Assembly (NCBI RefSeq): GCF_014356525.2
Contig: NC_052514.1
Coordinates: 6,719,019-6,783,018, forward strand
Length of the DNA: 64,000 bases
Direction: 5' to 3'
Origin: Nilaparvata lugens
Taxonomy: Eukaryota > Arthropoda > Insecta > Hemiptera > Delphacidae
Shown: positions 34,632-45,789 of the stretch, one piece after another
How positions within the stretch are numbered: the stretch's first letter is position 1
Layout of the letters: each line of letters opens with the position of its first letter
Made by a program: the position numbers and the translations under genes
Notes under the pieces: generated by a model
What the model was told of the DNA's origin: nothing
The model's input: the letters and a program-made list of their open reading frames with translations, nothing else
The model's database searches: none

Positions 34632-34825
34632 TTTTGGTAGTCTTTCACTACTTGTCCTTTTTGTATTAGCATTTATTCATCATGTTATCCACCTATTATT
34701 CGTATTGCTCGTGTATTTCTATTCGACTCATCTAACATATATGTATTTTTTCGTACTCATCATTTTTTTGCACTCGCTACGTCTTGGTTGACAAGACTTG
34801 TTCCTGCATCGAGGGGGGAGCTTTA
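34632..34825 (+). other. pol-LTR spacer with polypurine tract
   Basis: AT-rich spacer ending in CGAGGGGGGAGCT (about 34810-34822), the plus-strand primer, 3 bp before the LTR TGTTAGA. No envelope-like ORF. Confidence 0.75.
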
Positions 34826-37457
34826 TGTTAGATTTCGTCTCATGTTTTAGCCAGTCTTATGGTCGTCCATCTTGTTTTTGTAGCATTTGAATCTACCGCT
34901 GCTACAGTCCGCCGACAACTTTCTCATGTGTCATGCGATCTCTGACGTCACAGTTTCATTGATCGCTTGATCGATAGTAGCGCTAGTTGTCGTCTGCTTC
35001 TTTCAATGTTTTCTAGTTTAATATTCGTCTATAAGTATTTTGAATTGTATTTTCATTGTTTTTGAACCTCCTTTGGTATACTTCAACAGTCACTTCAACC
35101 TCAACACCTTCAGTTCGCTTAATATCGATTTTATATGTTCACTTCATTCGTAGAGTTTGTGCTCATGACTGCCGTGGACGTCATGTTTCCGCTATTTGGG
35201 CAGTTCCTGTTTCGTCAACCAGCAAGCAAGAAGGGTCACTTCTTTTGTACAGTCATACGATGTAACATCTCAATTTAACGCGTCCATCTTTGGAAAACTT
35301 TATCCATTTTCATCATTCATTATGTCCTAGTTTGTGTGCTTATTCAAGAACCATTCAACGCATTTTTCATCAGTGAACGTTTTTCAACCATATTTTCTAT
35401 GAATTTAACTTACCTTTCGGGACTTTTCTACTAAGCGTCCTTTTTTGCAATTCACGCCATGCTTTCTGCGTACAACGTTTTTCAATTATTCATCACATTA
35501 TTATTATGAACTGTAAGTAATTTCAACATGAATTCCACATGAACTTTCAACAATCCTCAATATGAACTTTTGATTTATTATTTATCACTTCAATTTTACT
35601 GAGCATCAGTACACACTTTTTAGCGGTTACATTCATTCATCTTGTATGCTCATAGGAGATACATTTTTCAACTTGGGAAGTCTTGTGCAAGTGCAGCTTA
35701 CCTTATTCAATATTTCAACTCAGGAAATTTGCGCAAGTGCAGTTTGCCTTTCATTGTCAACCGCTACTCATTTTTAGCTACTCAGTCTTAGCTACTCATC
35801 AGTTATTTAGTCGAACTTTGTCAATCTCAATTCTTACTGATGCCAGTGATTTCATTCGTCAAGAACATTTTATCTCTTTTTTCAAATATTTATTCACTGC
35901 AATTACATCAACTTTAGGACATAACCTCAAACATTAAATTATTCTACTTAACTCATGGTGGAACCTTTTTTCCAATTAACATTCAACCAGTGAAACTCAT
36001 TCAATTTGTGAAGTGCCCATTCGTCGTTATATTCATTATCAATTTTAATATTGGAACAGTCTCAACTTTCAATATCTCAACGTACTCAAATCAAGTTCTC
36101 TTCCGCATCGGTCATCGTTTATCAGGATATAATCAAGATATCTTCATCGTTCAACTTCTATTAGCCCAGCAGCTGTCTGCAACTACAATGTACTTGACAG
36201 GAGTCAAGTTCCATCCTCGGATTTTGAGTCACCGTAGGCCTATCACTTTGGCAACACATCATTAATTATTCAGGGAAGTCTTATTCTATTATTCACATTT
36301 TTGTACTTACCCTCTCAGAGGCACTGTGTTTACTGGTAGTCTTCATCCCATCAATTTTGTTCCTGATTAACTTTTATTCCTAAATAATAACTATTTTAAT
36401 ACGATCAATCATTCAATTTTTTATCTTCTATTATTATTATTACTTATGTGTTCTACATATAGTAATATTCCCCATGTAACTTGACATGCGTTAAGCTGTC
36501 ATTTCCCAGCCCGCTTATGTAATACAATATGCTGAGCTTTGTCTCCTTTCAATATTGTATTTGGTATTTTTCAACCTTTTCTATTTTTAATTATTAATCG
36601 AACCTTCAGTTCTGGACAGACTTTCTGCTCCTTCTGCTTACATTATAGCCAAGTTGCTATATTTGTCCTCTTTCAGTGTTACATAGTCAACAGCTTGAAA
36701 GCTTCAGGTACGATTGGATTCTACCTAAACTGAATTCCTAGTTTTCATTTGTTGTGAAATTAGGTAATTGTTCATATTCATATAATTTCTGTTTTTTCTT
36801 ACCTTTAAGATTACTAAGAATTTTGCAGGACTTTTATCTAGGATTTTTGTCTCTCGACTGTTTTTATTAGTCAGGTTAAGATTCTCATATTTACGATCTT
36901 TTTTCAAGTATTCTAAATTTTATTCATTTTTAAACATTGCTAAATTTTGTACGTTCAATTCAATCATTACTCATTGTCATTATTGTTCTATTATTAGTTT
37001 CAGCATCAATATATTCTTTTGCGCTCACAGAGGTAACATCGTTTTGAAACATTGTATCAGTATTCTTAAACGTACTAGCAAAAAGTCTAGGTACAATAAA
37101 CTACTTGAGTGCATTCCTAATTCTTTTTATTTTAATTACAACTACATTAATTTTAAGCATTCCAATAGTTACATTCAAATATCAGCATTACATACGGATA
37201 ATAAGAAACTTATTATCTATTATTCTTTAATTATTAGTCATCATTATTGCACTACTTTTGTGCATTTTACTTGTGCTCAGACGCACAGTAAACCAGAGGT
37301 ATTTTTTCGGATCTACACATTCAAGGTTTGTAAATCCGCTCATAGCAAATAATGAAAAGCTGTCAGTGCCTAGATCAGATATAGATCTCATCTATACACT
37401 TTCACAGTCCACTACTTTGCAGATCGGCCTTACAACCCGGTCTACTGACAGTCAACA
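34826..37457 (+). repeat. 3' LTR of BEL element, 2632 bp
   Basis: Begins TGTTAGATTTCG and ends GACAGTCAACA, short TGTT/AACA inverted termini. Candidate signals: TATAAG near 35029 and AATAAA at 37095-37100. ORFs inside (such as 35056-35265, 35683-35937, 36539-36733, 37044-37352) start at non-ATG codons or repeat in every LTR copy and are not genes. Confidence 0.9.
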
Positions 37458-38029
37458 GCGTTAGTTTTATGGATTTATTTCTGTTCCACAAAGATGGGGT
37501 AGTTTTGAATCCCACGATTAAGTTTTCCAGTTAACTAACCAAGATTTTAATGGTTTCACATTGGCAACACTGTAGTTTAACCAAACAGTGCTATTATTCG
37601 AACCTCTTAACACAGTTATCGAATTAGATATATATTTGATATTATTATCTATAGTAAATGATTATTATTGTTTATTGCGAATTATTATCCTATAACAGGT
37701 GCAATTTGAACAAATAGAACAAAAGTTGTAGGTCTATGTTATTGAAGCAGTGACTATTTTTTACTCATGTGGCCAGAAAATGTCCTTTCTGTCCCAGGTC
37801 ATGCTATCTGCAGGACAAACAGGTCAAAAACTAACTAAAAATCAGATTCTAATTTGAATGCTACTATCAACGATAATACACTTCTTATTTTATTAAGGGA
37901 CTGAAATTCATACATTATTAGAATTATAATTTGAATTCTGTAGTTCATTACCAAAACCTAAGAAGACAGTATCAATTGTACCTTTTCAGCATTAGTTGGA
38001 TTAATTTCCCTGTTAATCGTCTATGAAAA
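37458..38029. other. right genomic flank of the BEL element
   Basis: No gene or recognised repeat. Confidence 0.5.
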
Positions 38030-38135
38030 ATTTCAAATTGATCAGTCCAGTAGTTCAGACGTGATGATGCATCATTCGTGAATTTCCTATCCCGTGCGTG
38101 TATAAGCTAGTTCTTTCCTTTATTATATTACAGAT
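38030..38135 (+). repeat. dispersed repeat F11, copy 1
   Basis: AGTTCAGACGTGATGATGCA and TTTCCTATCCCGTGCGTGTA match the reverse complement of 43200-43330. Confidence 0.65.
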
Positions 38136-38711
38136 TATAGATAACACAAAAAGAGGAAAATATCACACAAAGGAACCCTCTCTACACACATAGTCTTCCG
38201 AGGTATAGAATACTCCACCCATCCTAAAGCTGTTCAACTCTTTCCAAAAGACATTGAGATCTTCACAACAATTTAAATGAGTAGGAAATTTACTGATAAA
38301 TTTTTGACCCATGTATGTTGGCTTTTCATTCAAAATAAGGACCTCAAAGTGATTTATTAAATCGATCTCGTGTGATAGACGATAATATACTAATGTACGA
38401 GAGGTAATTGTTCAAGAATTGAATTAATTGCGTTAATTGAGAATATTTATGTATCAAGTAGAATTAAGAGTTCATGATGAAATGAAATTCATAACTTGGT
38501 GGAATATTATCAGTTATGAAAGTGCATTTGAACGTAATAAAGATTTATTGAATCAAGATTGGACTGCGGTAATTGTGGATTGAGAATAAAATTGAAGTAT
38601 TTCAGAAATAGGCTGGGGGAACAGGTATGTCTTTCTTGCTGAAAATGTATGAAAAATGTTTGCTTTTCTTTTCTTCTAATGAAAATAGCACGAACAGAAT
38701 CTTTGTCGACT
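38136..38711. other. intergenic, nothing recognised
   Basis: The ORF at 38510-38752 (-) runs into MITE F1 and is unsupported. Confidence 0.45.
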
Positions 38712-39062
38712 ACAATGAGGTCCACGTTATAACGGCAGTATTTGATTAACAATGGTGTTGCTATCTTTGTCTATCATCAATAAAGCAGATAACCTCTTCT
38801 TGCTCAGCAACGTAGCCAGATCAGTTTTTAACGATGCAGGAATGTAATTAATCAACGGAATCGTCAATAACCTCCATTATGGAAATGTATTACTTAATCA
38901 CTGAAAAATGAATTCTCTTGGTGTATAGAATATAATTGATCATTTTAAACAAGAGTGGGAACAGTTAAAACTACATCACAAATACTGGTATCAGCTATTC
39001 TCTATGGAAGGCAGTGGCAAGGCAGAGAATCGGCAACAACCATTATAGCGTGGACCTCACTA
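38712..39062 (-). mobile_element. MITE F1, copy e
   Basis: Left ATGAGGTCCACGTTATAACG, right CATTATAGCGTGGACCTCACTA-type end. The interior runs in reverse of copy a (TTGCTATCTTTGTCTATCAT near the left). Confidence 0.8.
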
Positions 39063-39111
39063 TGGCGTGAAGTTCAGAGTCTACTAGAGACAACACTCTA
39101 GAACTCTAGAC

Positions 39112-40360
39112 CTGAACCAGAGAAAACTTTTACAGATTGCTTTATTTCATGCCTGATCTATCAATATGACATTTAAACAAGTCACAGAATCTTGGATCAT
39201 GGTACCATTTTCGTAAATGCATATCTATTTTATAAATAGAGAAAACTTAGAGAAAATATAGAGAAAACCTATACAGATTCCTTTATTTCATGCCTGATCT
39301 ATCAATATGACATTTAAACAAGTCACAGAATCTTGGATCATGGTACCATTTTCGAAAATGCATATCTATTTTATAAATAGAGAAAACTTAGAGAAAATAT
39401 AGAGAAAACCTATACAGATTCCTTATTTCATGCCTGATCTATCAATATGACATTTAAACAAGTCACAGAATCTTGGATCATGGTACCATTTTCGTAAATG
39501 CATATCTATTTTATAAATAGAGAAAACTTAGAGAAAATATAGAGAAAACCTATACAGATTCCTTTATTTCATGCCTGATCTATCAATATGACATTTAAAC
39601 AAGTCACAGAATCTTGGATCATGGTACCATTTTCGAAAATGCATATCTATTTTTAAATAGAGAAAACTTAGAGAAAATATAGAGAAAACCTATACAGATT
39701 CCTTATTTCATGCCTGATCTATCAATATGACATTTAAACAAGTCACAGAATCTTGGATCATGGTACCATTTTCGTAAATGCATATCTATTTTATAAATAG
39801 AGAAAACTTAGAGAAAATATAGAGAAAACCTATACAGATTCCTTTATTTCATGCTGATCTATCAATATGACATTTAAACAAGTCACAGAATCTTGGATCA
39901 TGGTACCATTTTCGTAAATGCATATCTATTTTATAAATAGAGAAAACTTAGAGAAAATATAGAGAAAACCTATACAGATTCCTTTATTTCATGCCTGATC
40001 TATCAATATGACATTTAAACAAGTCACAGAATCTTGGATCATGGTACCATTTTCGTAAATGCATATCTATTTTATAAATAGAGAAAACTTAGAGAAAATA
40101 TAGAGAAAACTTATACAGATTGCTTTATTTCATGCCTGATCTATCAATATGACATTTAAACAAGTCACAGAATCTTAGATCATGGTACCATTTTCGTAAA
40201 TGCATATCTATTTTATAAATAGAGAAAACTTAGAGAAAATATAGAGAAAACTTATACAGATTGCTTTATTTCTTGCCTGATCTATCAATATGACATTTAA
40301 ACAAGTCACAGAATCTTAGATCATGTTACCATTTTCGTGAATACATACCTATTTTATAAG
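39112..40360. repeat. 141-bp minisatellite, nine units
   Basis: GCCTGATCTATCAATATGAC or a close variant recurs at 39151, 39292, 39432, 39573, 39712, 39853, 39993, 40134 and 40275 (period 139-141). Middle units are nearly identical. The outer units differ more (for example TTGCTTTATT instead of TTCCTTTATT, CTTAGATC instead of CTTGGATC), the pattern expected from unequal exchange in the centre. Confidence 0.97.
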
Positions 40361-40904
40361 AAGTGTGATGCTATGCATACCACATAAGCTAAAGTGAGAT
40401 TCACTTTTAAATGTCAGCATTTGGTTCCAGTAGGAAGAATTAGAGTCACTTATGAGCAGGGCTGACAGTTAAGAATGAGTGTCACAGTACCATAAATTAA
40501 GTAGCAACACGAACGATGTTTGTACGCCGCGAAAACAATCTTATCAATCCAGTTTCACTTTCATCAAACAGGATGGTCACGATTTGTAAACTAAGTAGGC
40601 AACTTAGGCCAGTACTAAGTCCCAGGCTAAGTCCTGCATAAGTAACCTAGAAGTGTAGCAGGTCTACTCCAATATACTGCATTGCACAATAAAAAACAGA
40701 ATCTTCACTAAATGCGTTACACTAGATTAGAATATTCCCCAGTTATTCTCTTTGAATGAGTCAACGAGGGAAATAGTAATCTCCGTAGTTGTAGATTCAT
40801 TATGAAACTGTTAATATTGGTTGATTAAAAAACTCATTCAATGCTGAAAGTTTTTTTGAGTGAGACCCACCATAATATGCATATTATTTAGATATCCTAT
40901 TATA
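40361..40904. other. intergenic, nothing recognised
   Basis: No supported feature. Confidence 0.5.
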
Positions 40905-41623
40905 TTAAGCGAGCAATTTCTGTATTTATATATCTGGATATTTTTATATCTGGTTATTTATGTTTTACGAATCTAGAAAACGGCTCTAACGATTTTCACG
41001 AAATTTGGAACATAGTAGGTTTATGATATAAAGATTCGATTGCACTAGGTCTCATTCATTGGAAAACTTGCTGAACGACATTAAAAGGTTAATTCATCCT
41101 TGGAACACAGATAATAATTTCGTCCTCTCTCGATAACAGAAGATGCGTGTGCCTGTATGGGAGAAAGACAGAATTATTTTCAGCTGTGTAATCATAATCA
41201 ATCAGCGAGAAATTTTATCTAGCTAGACAATTTAATCGATTTGATCAACATAATCTGATTTGTTGACATGACATAATAATCCTCCTAAACTGGAGTATAG
41301 CATAATTTTCAAAGTTGATCATTATTTGACAATTTCAAGTGATTAGTGAGTGTTATTTTGTTATTCAATTTGGTTTGTATATAATCTAAATTATATATTT
41401 TTTTGTTTTCAAATGCTTGAAGAGAAAATTGAACCTGAATTCAAGTGTATGGAACATAACCTACTTTCTGGACTATTTATAGTGTATAAATCAAAATTCG
41501 GGAAAGAAACAGTTAACAGGCTGTGCCTGTTAGTACTTCCCCAATTATTATATTAAAGAATTGTGTTCGGTTCATCAAAAGTCAATAAATGAATAACGAG
41601 TGAAGCTCGGTGCCCTGATATTT
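40905..41623 (-). mobile_element. element F5, copy c
   Basis: TAAGCGAGCAATTTCTGTAT at the left, AAACGGCTCTAACGATTTTC inside, GAGTGAAGCTCGGTGCCCTG at the right. The simple-repeat tail is short. The ORF at 41350-41556 is not supported. Confidence 0.6.
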
Positions 41624-41885
41624 CATATTACACCATGCATTCACATTGTCTTCAGTTGCATTAAAATTGATTCGATTACGATACTATAGTCAAACGCAAG
41701 CACGAAAATAGTCCGATGGAAATTAAAACAGATAAGTGCCACGTTGACAAATAAAATTTGTCCAGCGTTGCCCACAGCTAATTAAGAATAAGAATTAACA
41801 TATATTTTCATAATACACCTAACGAATTGACTCAGCCTTTCCAATTCCCATCTGATGAGGTTCTAATGCGGTTGACTTACATTAA

Positions 41886-41901
41886 TGAAGAAGAAGAAGA
41901 A

Positions 41902-41988
<87 letters not shown>

Positions 41989-42000
41989 GAAGAAGAAAAT
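41886..42000. repeat. (GAA)n-(GAT)n-(GAA)n microsatellite
   Basis: About 30 GAT units flanked by GAA runs. The poly-Asp, poly-Ser and poly-Met ORFs here are trivial translations. Confidence 0.97.
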
Positions 42001-42222
42001 AAGTCTAGCTTCATGGTTGTGTCAATCATACAGTGATCACAACGTTCTTCTCCATCTTTTTCGTTAGTATCCAATAAGTTTTGAAATATGTGCATATTAG
42101 ACTCAAGTTTGATCCATTGATTTTGTTGAAGTATTTTCAGAATATATGACTCAATAATTATAATGGTGTGTGGACGATAGCTATATATCACAATAAACAC
42201 TTGATTCTTGTAAGTATACTAT
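41985..42222 (+). repeat. duplicated flank, left copy
   Basis: Starting with GAAGAAGAAAATAAGTCTAG and ending TTGTAAGTATACTATA, this sequence recurs at 42922-43156 in the same orientation, also next to a GAA/GAT microsatellite. Helitron 2 lies between the two. Confidence 0.85.
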
Positions 42223-42223
42223 A

Positions 42224-42855
42224 CTAGCCGTCAGGCTCGCTTCGCTCGCCATATCCGTCTAGCAAGGGGGCTCCGCCCCCTGGACCCCCGACTGGATCGT
42301 CCAAGAATGAGATTAGCATTTTTATCATGTAAGGACAATCCAGTCGGGGGTCCAGACTAAACATCTGGCTAAACGGATATGGCGAGCGAAGCGAGCCTGA
42401 CGGCTAGTAATATAATATTCCCAAGATTGAAGTAGCAGTGTCCAATCAATTTTTCCGCGATAAATGCATTTGAATCTTCAACTTGGTGCTAACCTAACAA
42501 AGTCAACTCAGCTTAATGCCAACCTGACAAAATTATTAATTTAGTTGCCAGTTAACAACTGTTTCGAAGAGGTACTCTATCTAGATTATAGTTCTATAGT
42601 AACATATGATATGGAAATTTCAATTATAATTAAGAGATTGGGAGAAGAAGAATAATATACATGTTAAAAGACGAACTTTAAACCCTTAGAGTTAAAATAT
42701 TGCCAAAAGATTTCTTAGTGCGCCTCTAAAGGGCCAACTGAACATACCTACTAAATTTGAACGTTTTGGGTCCGGTAGATTTTTAGTTATGCGAGTGAGT
42801 GAGTGAGTGAGTCAGTCAGTCAGTCAGTGAGTGAGTGCCATTTCGCTTTTATAGA
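42224..42855 (-). mobile_element. non-autonomous Helitron with inverted 3'-end duplicate
   Basis: Minus-strand element: TC start at 42855-42854 after an A; CTAG end at 42227-42224 before a T. It shares its 5' half with the Helitron at 399-1162. Near the 3' end, an inverted second terminus with its own CTAG (42404-42407) faces the first. The arms pair from CTAGCCGTCAGGCTCGCTTC to GAAGCGAGCCTGACGGCTAG. Confidence 0.75.
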
Positions 42856-42856
42856 T

Positions 42857-42935
42857 TGAAGAAGAAGAAGAAGGAGAAGAAGAAGAAGAAGAAGAAGAAG
42901 AAGAAGAAGAAGAAGAAGATGATGATGATGAAGAA
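42857..42935. repeat. (GAA)n-(GAT)n microsatellite
   Basis: GAA run with one GGA, then three GAT and GAA again. Confidence 0.95.
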
Positions 42936-43156
42936 GAAAATAAGTCTAGCTTCATGGTTTTGTCAATCATACAGTGATCACAACGTTCTTCTCCATCTTT
43001 TTCGTTAGTATCCAATAAGTTTTGAAATATGTGTATATTAGACTCAAGTTTGATCCATTGATTTTGTTGAAGTATTTTCAGAATATATGACTCAATATAA
43101 TGGTGTGTAGACGATAGCTATATACCACAATAAACACTTGATTCTTGTAAGTATAC
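42922..43156 (+). repeat. duplicated flank, right copy
   Basis: Direct repeat of 41985-42222 with scattered changes, including loss of a few bases at CAATAATTATAATGG. Confidence 0.85.
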
Positions 43157-43199
43157 TATAATATAGAACTTATGAGCATATTATTTTATACTATAATAG

Positions 43200-43330
43200 A
43201 GGAAAGAGCTGGCTTATACACACGTACGGGATAGGAAAATATGTTTGATGCATCATCACGTCTGAACTACTGACATGATAACTTGAAAATTTGCACAAAG
43301 ATTCTTAATGAACCGAGAATGGTTATAGGC
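43200..43330 (-). repeat. dispersed repeat F11, copy 2
   Basis: Reverse complement of 38030-38135 (ATGCATCATCACGTCTGAAC). Confidence 0.65.
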
Positions 43331-43431
43331 CTGTTTTCAATTTTCCAAGATTTCATTGCGTCAAGTCTTCAGTTTGTAAAGTTTCAAAATAAACCCTTGT
43401 GGAGCACGGATTACCTACTACTTAAAAATGA

Positions 43432-43612
43432 AAATTTGAGACATTGTGTTTATTTATTTTTTGATTTTAAATAGAAATGTGTTTTTCTCATTTTTTATTT
43501 TAAATAAAAATTTGAGACATTGTGTTTATTTATTTTTTTTAATAGAAATGTGTTCTTCTTATTTTTTATTTTAAATAAAAAATTGAGACATTGTGTTTAT
43601 TTGATAACTGTG
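43432..43612. repeat. tandem repeat, about 73 bp x 2.5
   Basis: GAGACATTGTGTTTATTT recurs at about 43438, 43514 and 43585, separated by AATAGAAATGTGTTxTTCT and TTATTTTAAATAAAAA. Confidence 0.8.
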
Positions 43613-44012
43613 AAACGTTATACTATTATATTTTCCCATTCATGATCACGAACTCAGTATTTATACGATAACATTAGCCAGAAATGAGTCCGTACTTCTG
43701 GTACGCTAACCTTAAATGCCATACTTGATTGGCTAAGTTCTAAGTACACCGCGAAGTACCTCCTAAGTACCGTAAGTACACTGACCACGAGCCACCCCGC
43801 GACAGACACACGATCCTGTGGCACGATTCATGTGACCTGAATTATTCACTTTTAACTGTGAGCATTGGTCCAAAGGGAAGCATACATGTTATTCCCAATG
43901 AATGCTAACAGTATAGAGTCTCACTTGATATCAGTGCTCTCACATCAAAATAGCGACTCATTCAGGAGAACACACACTTTCCATAACTTGTTGTGGTGAT
44001 GGAATGCTATAT
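43613..44012. other. intergenic, nothing recognised
   Basis: No supported gene. Short 'aagtac' repeats near 43740-43775. Confidence 0.45.
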
Positions 44013-44119
44013 ATTGAGGTCCACGTTATAATGGCAGTAGAGAAAGATAGCAGAACAACGTTGTCGATTCTCTGACTTGCCAATGCCTTCTGTAGATAGA
44101 GGATAGCTAAAAATAATAA

Positions 44120-44256
44120 TAATGATATCGAGTGACCTGGCTGGCTCAGGTATGGTGTCAGAGTTTTCAGGTCGCAACTGATCAATTTCAGGGCCTCTGA
44201 TATGACCTAACGACTGCTTTTTAGGCAGCCGGGACCGACGGCTTAACGATAGCTGA
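44120..44256 (+). mobile_element. SINE/LINE-like fragment
   Basis: It contains GAGTGACCTGGCTGGCTCAG and GGCAGCCGGGACCGACGGCT. I recall the latter block as widely dispersed in insect retroposons; that is memory, not a search. Confidence 0.4.
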
Positions 44257-44264
44257 TACTGGTT

Positions 44265-44911
44265 GACCGAGCGGGGTGAGGTCTAAGATTCAAGTCGACG
44301 GTTTAGCATTTCTCTTAATGTTTAAATGTTTATATGTTTATATGTTTTCATGTTGCGCATTTACGGCGAAACGTGGTAATAGATTTTCATAAAATTTGAC
44401 AGGTATGTTCCTTTTTAAATTGCGCGTCGACGTATATACAAGGTTTTTGGAAATTTTGCATTTCAAGGATAATATAAAAGGAAAAAGGAGCCTCATTCAT
44501 AAGCCAATATTAGAGTAAAAATCAGACTATAGAATTATTCATCATAAATCAGCTGTTTAGTGGACTATAATACTACCCGTTCAAAACATCGAACATCTTG
44601 AAAATGTATCTTTCCATCAACGCTAGTTGTAGACAGTTGACTATAATACTACCCGTTCAAAAACATCGAACATCTTGAAAATGTATCTTTCCATCAACGT
44701 TGTAGACTGTTGCAGCCAGACCTGATAACAGCGCTCACACTCACATTCCGGGACGACACGTCATGGTACGATAGGACAGAAAGCTCTATGCTTATTTAGG
44801 ATTTTTTCTAGACATTTCTAATTGATAAATTTTTATTAGTTTTTGAAAAACATAACAACAGGTCAATGTAACTTATTGAGCGCGAGGTCTACTGTTCACA
44901 GAACTACTAGT
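44265..44911 (+). mobile_element. element F2, copy 2
   Basis: Begins near GGGGTGAGGTCTAAGATTCA and ends near GAGGTCTACTGTTCACAGAA. It contains a 75-bp direct duplication at 44562-44710 (TAATACTACCCGTTCAAAAC twice). Confidence 0.6.
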
Positions 44912-45299
44912 ATATACGATGCAATATTAACTGTTCATTCGTGTTTAAAAGTATCAATTATATTTTTTATGATTCAATAATGAATTTTCATGATTTACAT
45001 TACATTTTTCGTTAATTGAGTATATTTCTAGATTGTTGAAAAACGATCTGGCAAAAGAGGCAAAGCGATAAAGAGATAGCGCTATCCGCTTTATTGAATG
45101 ATAGACAAGAATAGCAATACCATTGCTAATTAAGCACTGCCATTATAACGTGGACCTCACTTTAGTAAGAATGCTTTGTGAATGATGATCAATACATTTA
45201 ATAATTATTATTCATTATTTTATCATTTGAATAAAAGCAATTTTTAATTTATTTTCATCTGTAGATGATAATTAATACTTTTTTTGCGCAGAAATCGCT

Positions 45300-45789
45300 A
45301 TCACGATTTTCTCAAAAATGACTCGACCGATTTTTTTTTTCAATTTCATACCCTGTTATAGTTATTTATCAACTCTATCAATTGGCATAAGTCTCCTTCC
45401 TGGGATACTAGCAGGGGGTCCACCCCATCCTTGAGAAATGGACTTTGTAACCTCTTTCTCGTGCATGAGGTAGGTAGGTAGCAAAGTTAGTAGACAGTTT
45501 GTCTACTAACGTTGGGTAGGTAGAGCAGTTTATACAAAACACACATACTCGAGATATTTCATCTGTAGAACAGCTGTTTTGATGGCTTTCAAAAATCATA
45601 GAATTTCACAATAATTTACACAAAGGAAAATATACTCTGAAAACAATTATTACAATAGTAAGATCGTAGTTTTAAATATGCCGCCAATCTTCATTACATT
45701 ATTCCCCTGAATTATTCTCGTTCAAGAATATTAAGCTTTCAGTTGTTCAATGAGCAAGGAAAGTTGTGTGACTGTACCACACCAGATTT
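45300..45789 (-). mobile_element. element F6, copy 2 (one end lost)
   Basis: Reverse complement of the left part of 2525-3655: CCACCCCATCCTTGAGAAAT and GCAAGGAAAGTTGTGTG at the right end. A small inverted repeat (AGTTAGTAGACA / TGTCTACTAACG) was inserted near 45486-45512. Confidence 0.65.

Larger units (their letters stand above)
25420..37457 (+). mobile_element. complete BEL/Pao LTR retrotransposon
   Basis: Order: 5' LTR (25420-28041), leader (28042-28988), single gag-pol ORF (28989-34631), polypurine tract (about 34811-34820), 3' LTR (34826-37457). The two LTRs are colinear with no indel over 2622 bp and I noticed no substitution, so the insertion is very young or still active. No envelope-like ORF follows pol. 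The target duplication cannot be checked because the 5' LTR abuts another LTR segment instead of genomic DNA; the right flank reads GCGTT. Confidence 0.92.
44013..45172 (+). mobile_element. MITE F1, copy f, split by nested insertions
   Basis: Left half 44013-44108 (TGAGGTCCACGTTATAATGG) and right half about 44916-45172 (ending CATTATAACGTGGACCTCAC) together make one F1 element. The roughly 800 bp between them is other repeats: a SINE-like fragment, then element F2. Confidence 0.7.

Noticed and set aside
34632..34825. Envelope gene after pol
   Set aside because: Only 190 bp separate pol from the LTR; no membrane-protein ORF fits.
41827..42200. ORFs encoding poly-Asp, poly-Ser and poly-Met
   Set aside because: Translations of a (GAT)n/(GAA)n microsatellite in three frames.
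43706..43723. Minus-strand MAFK followed by GTTAGC as exon 1 of gene 1
   Set aside because: Phase fits and the joined signal peptide would look good, but the donor is weak, and such four-codon matches are expected by chance over tens of kilobases.
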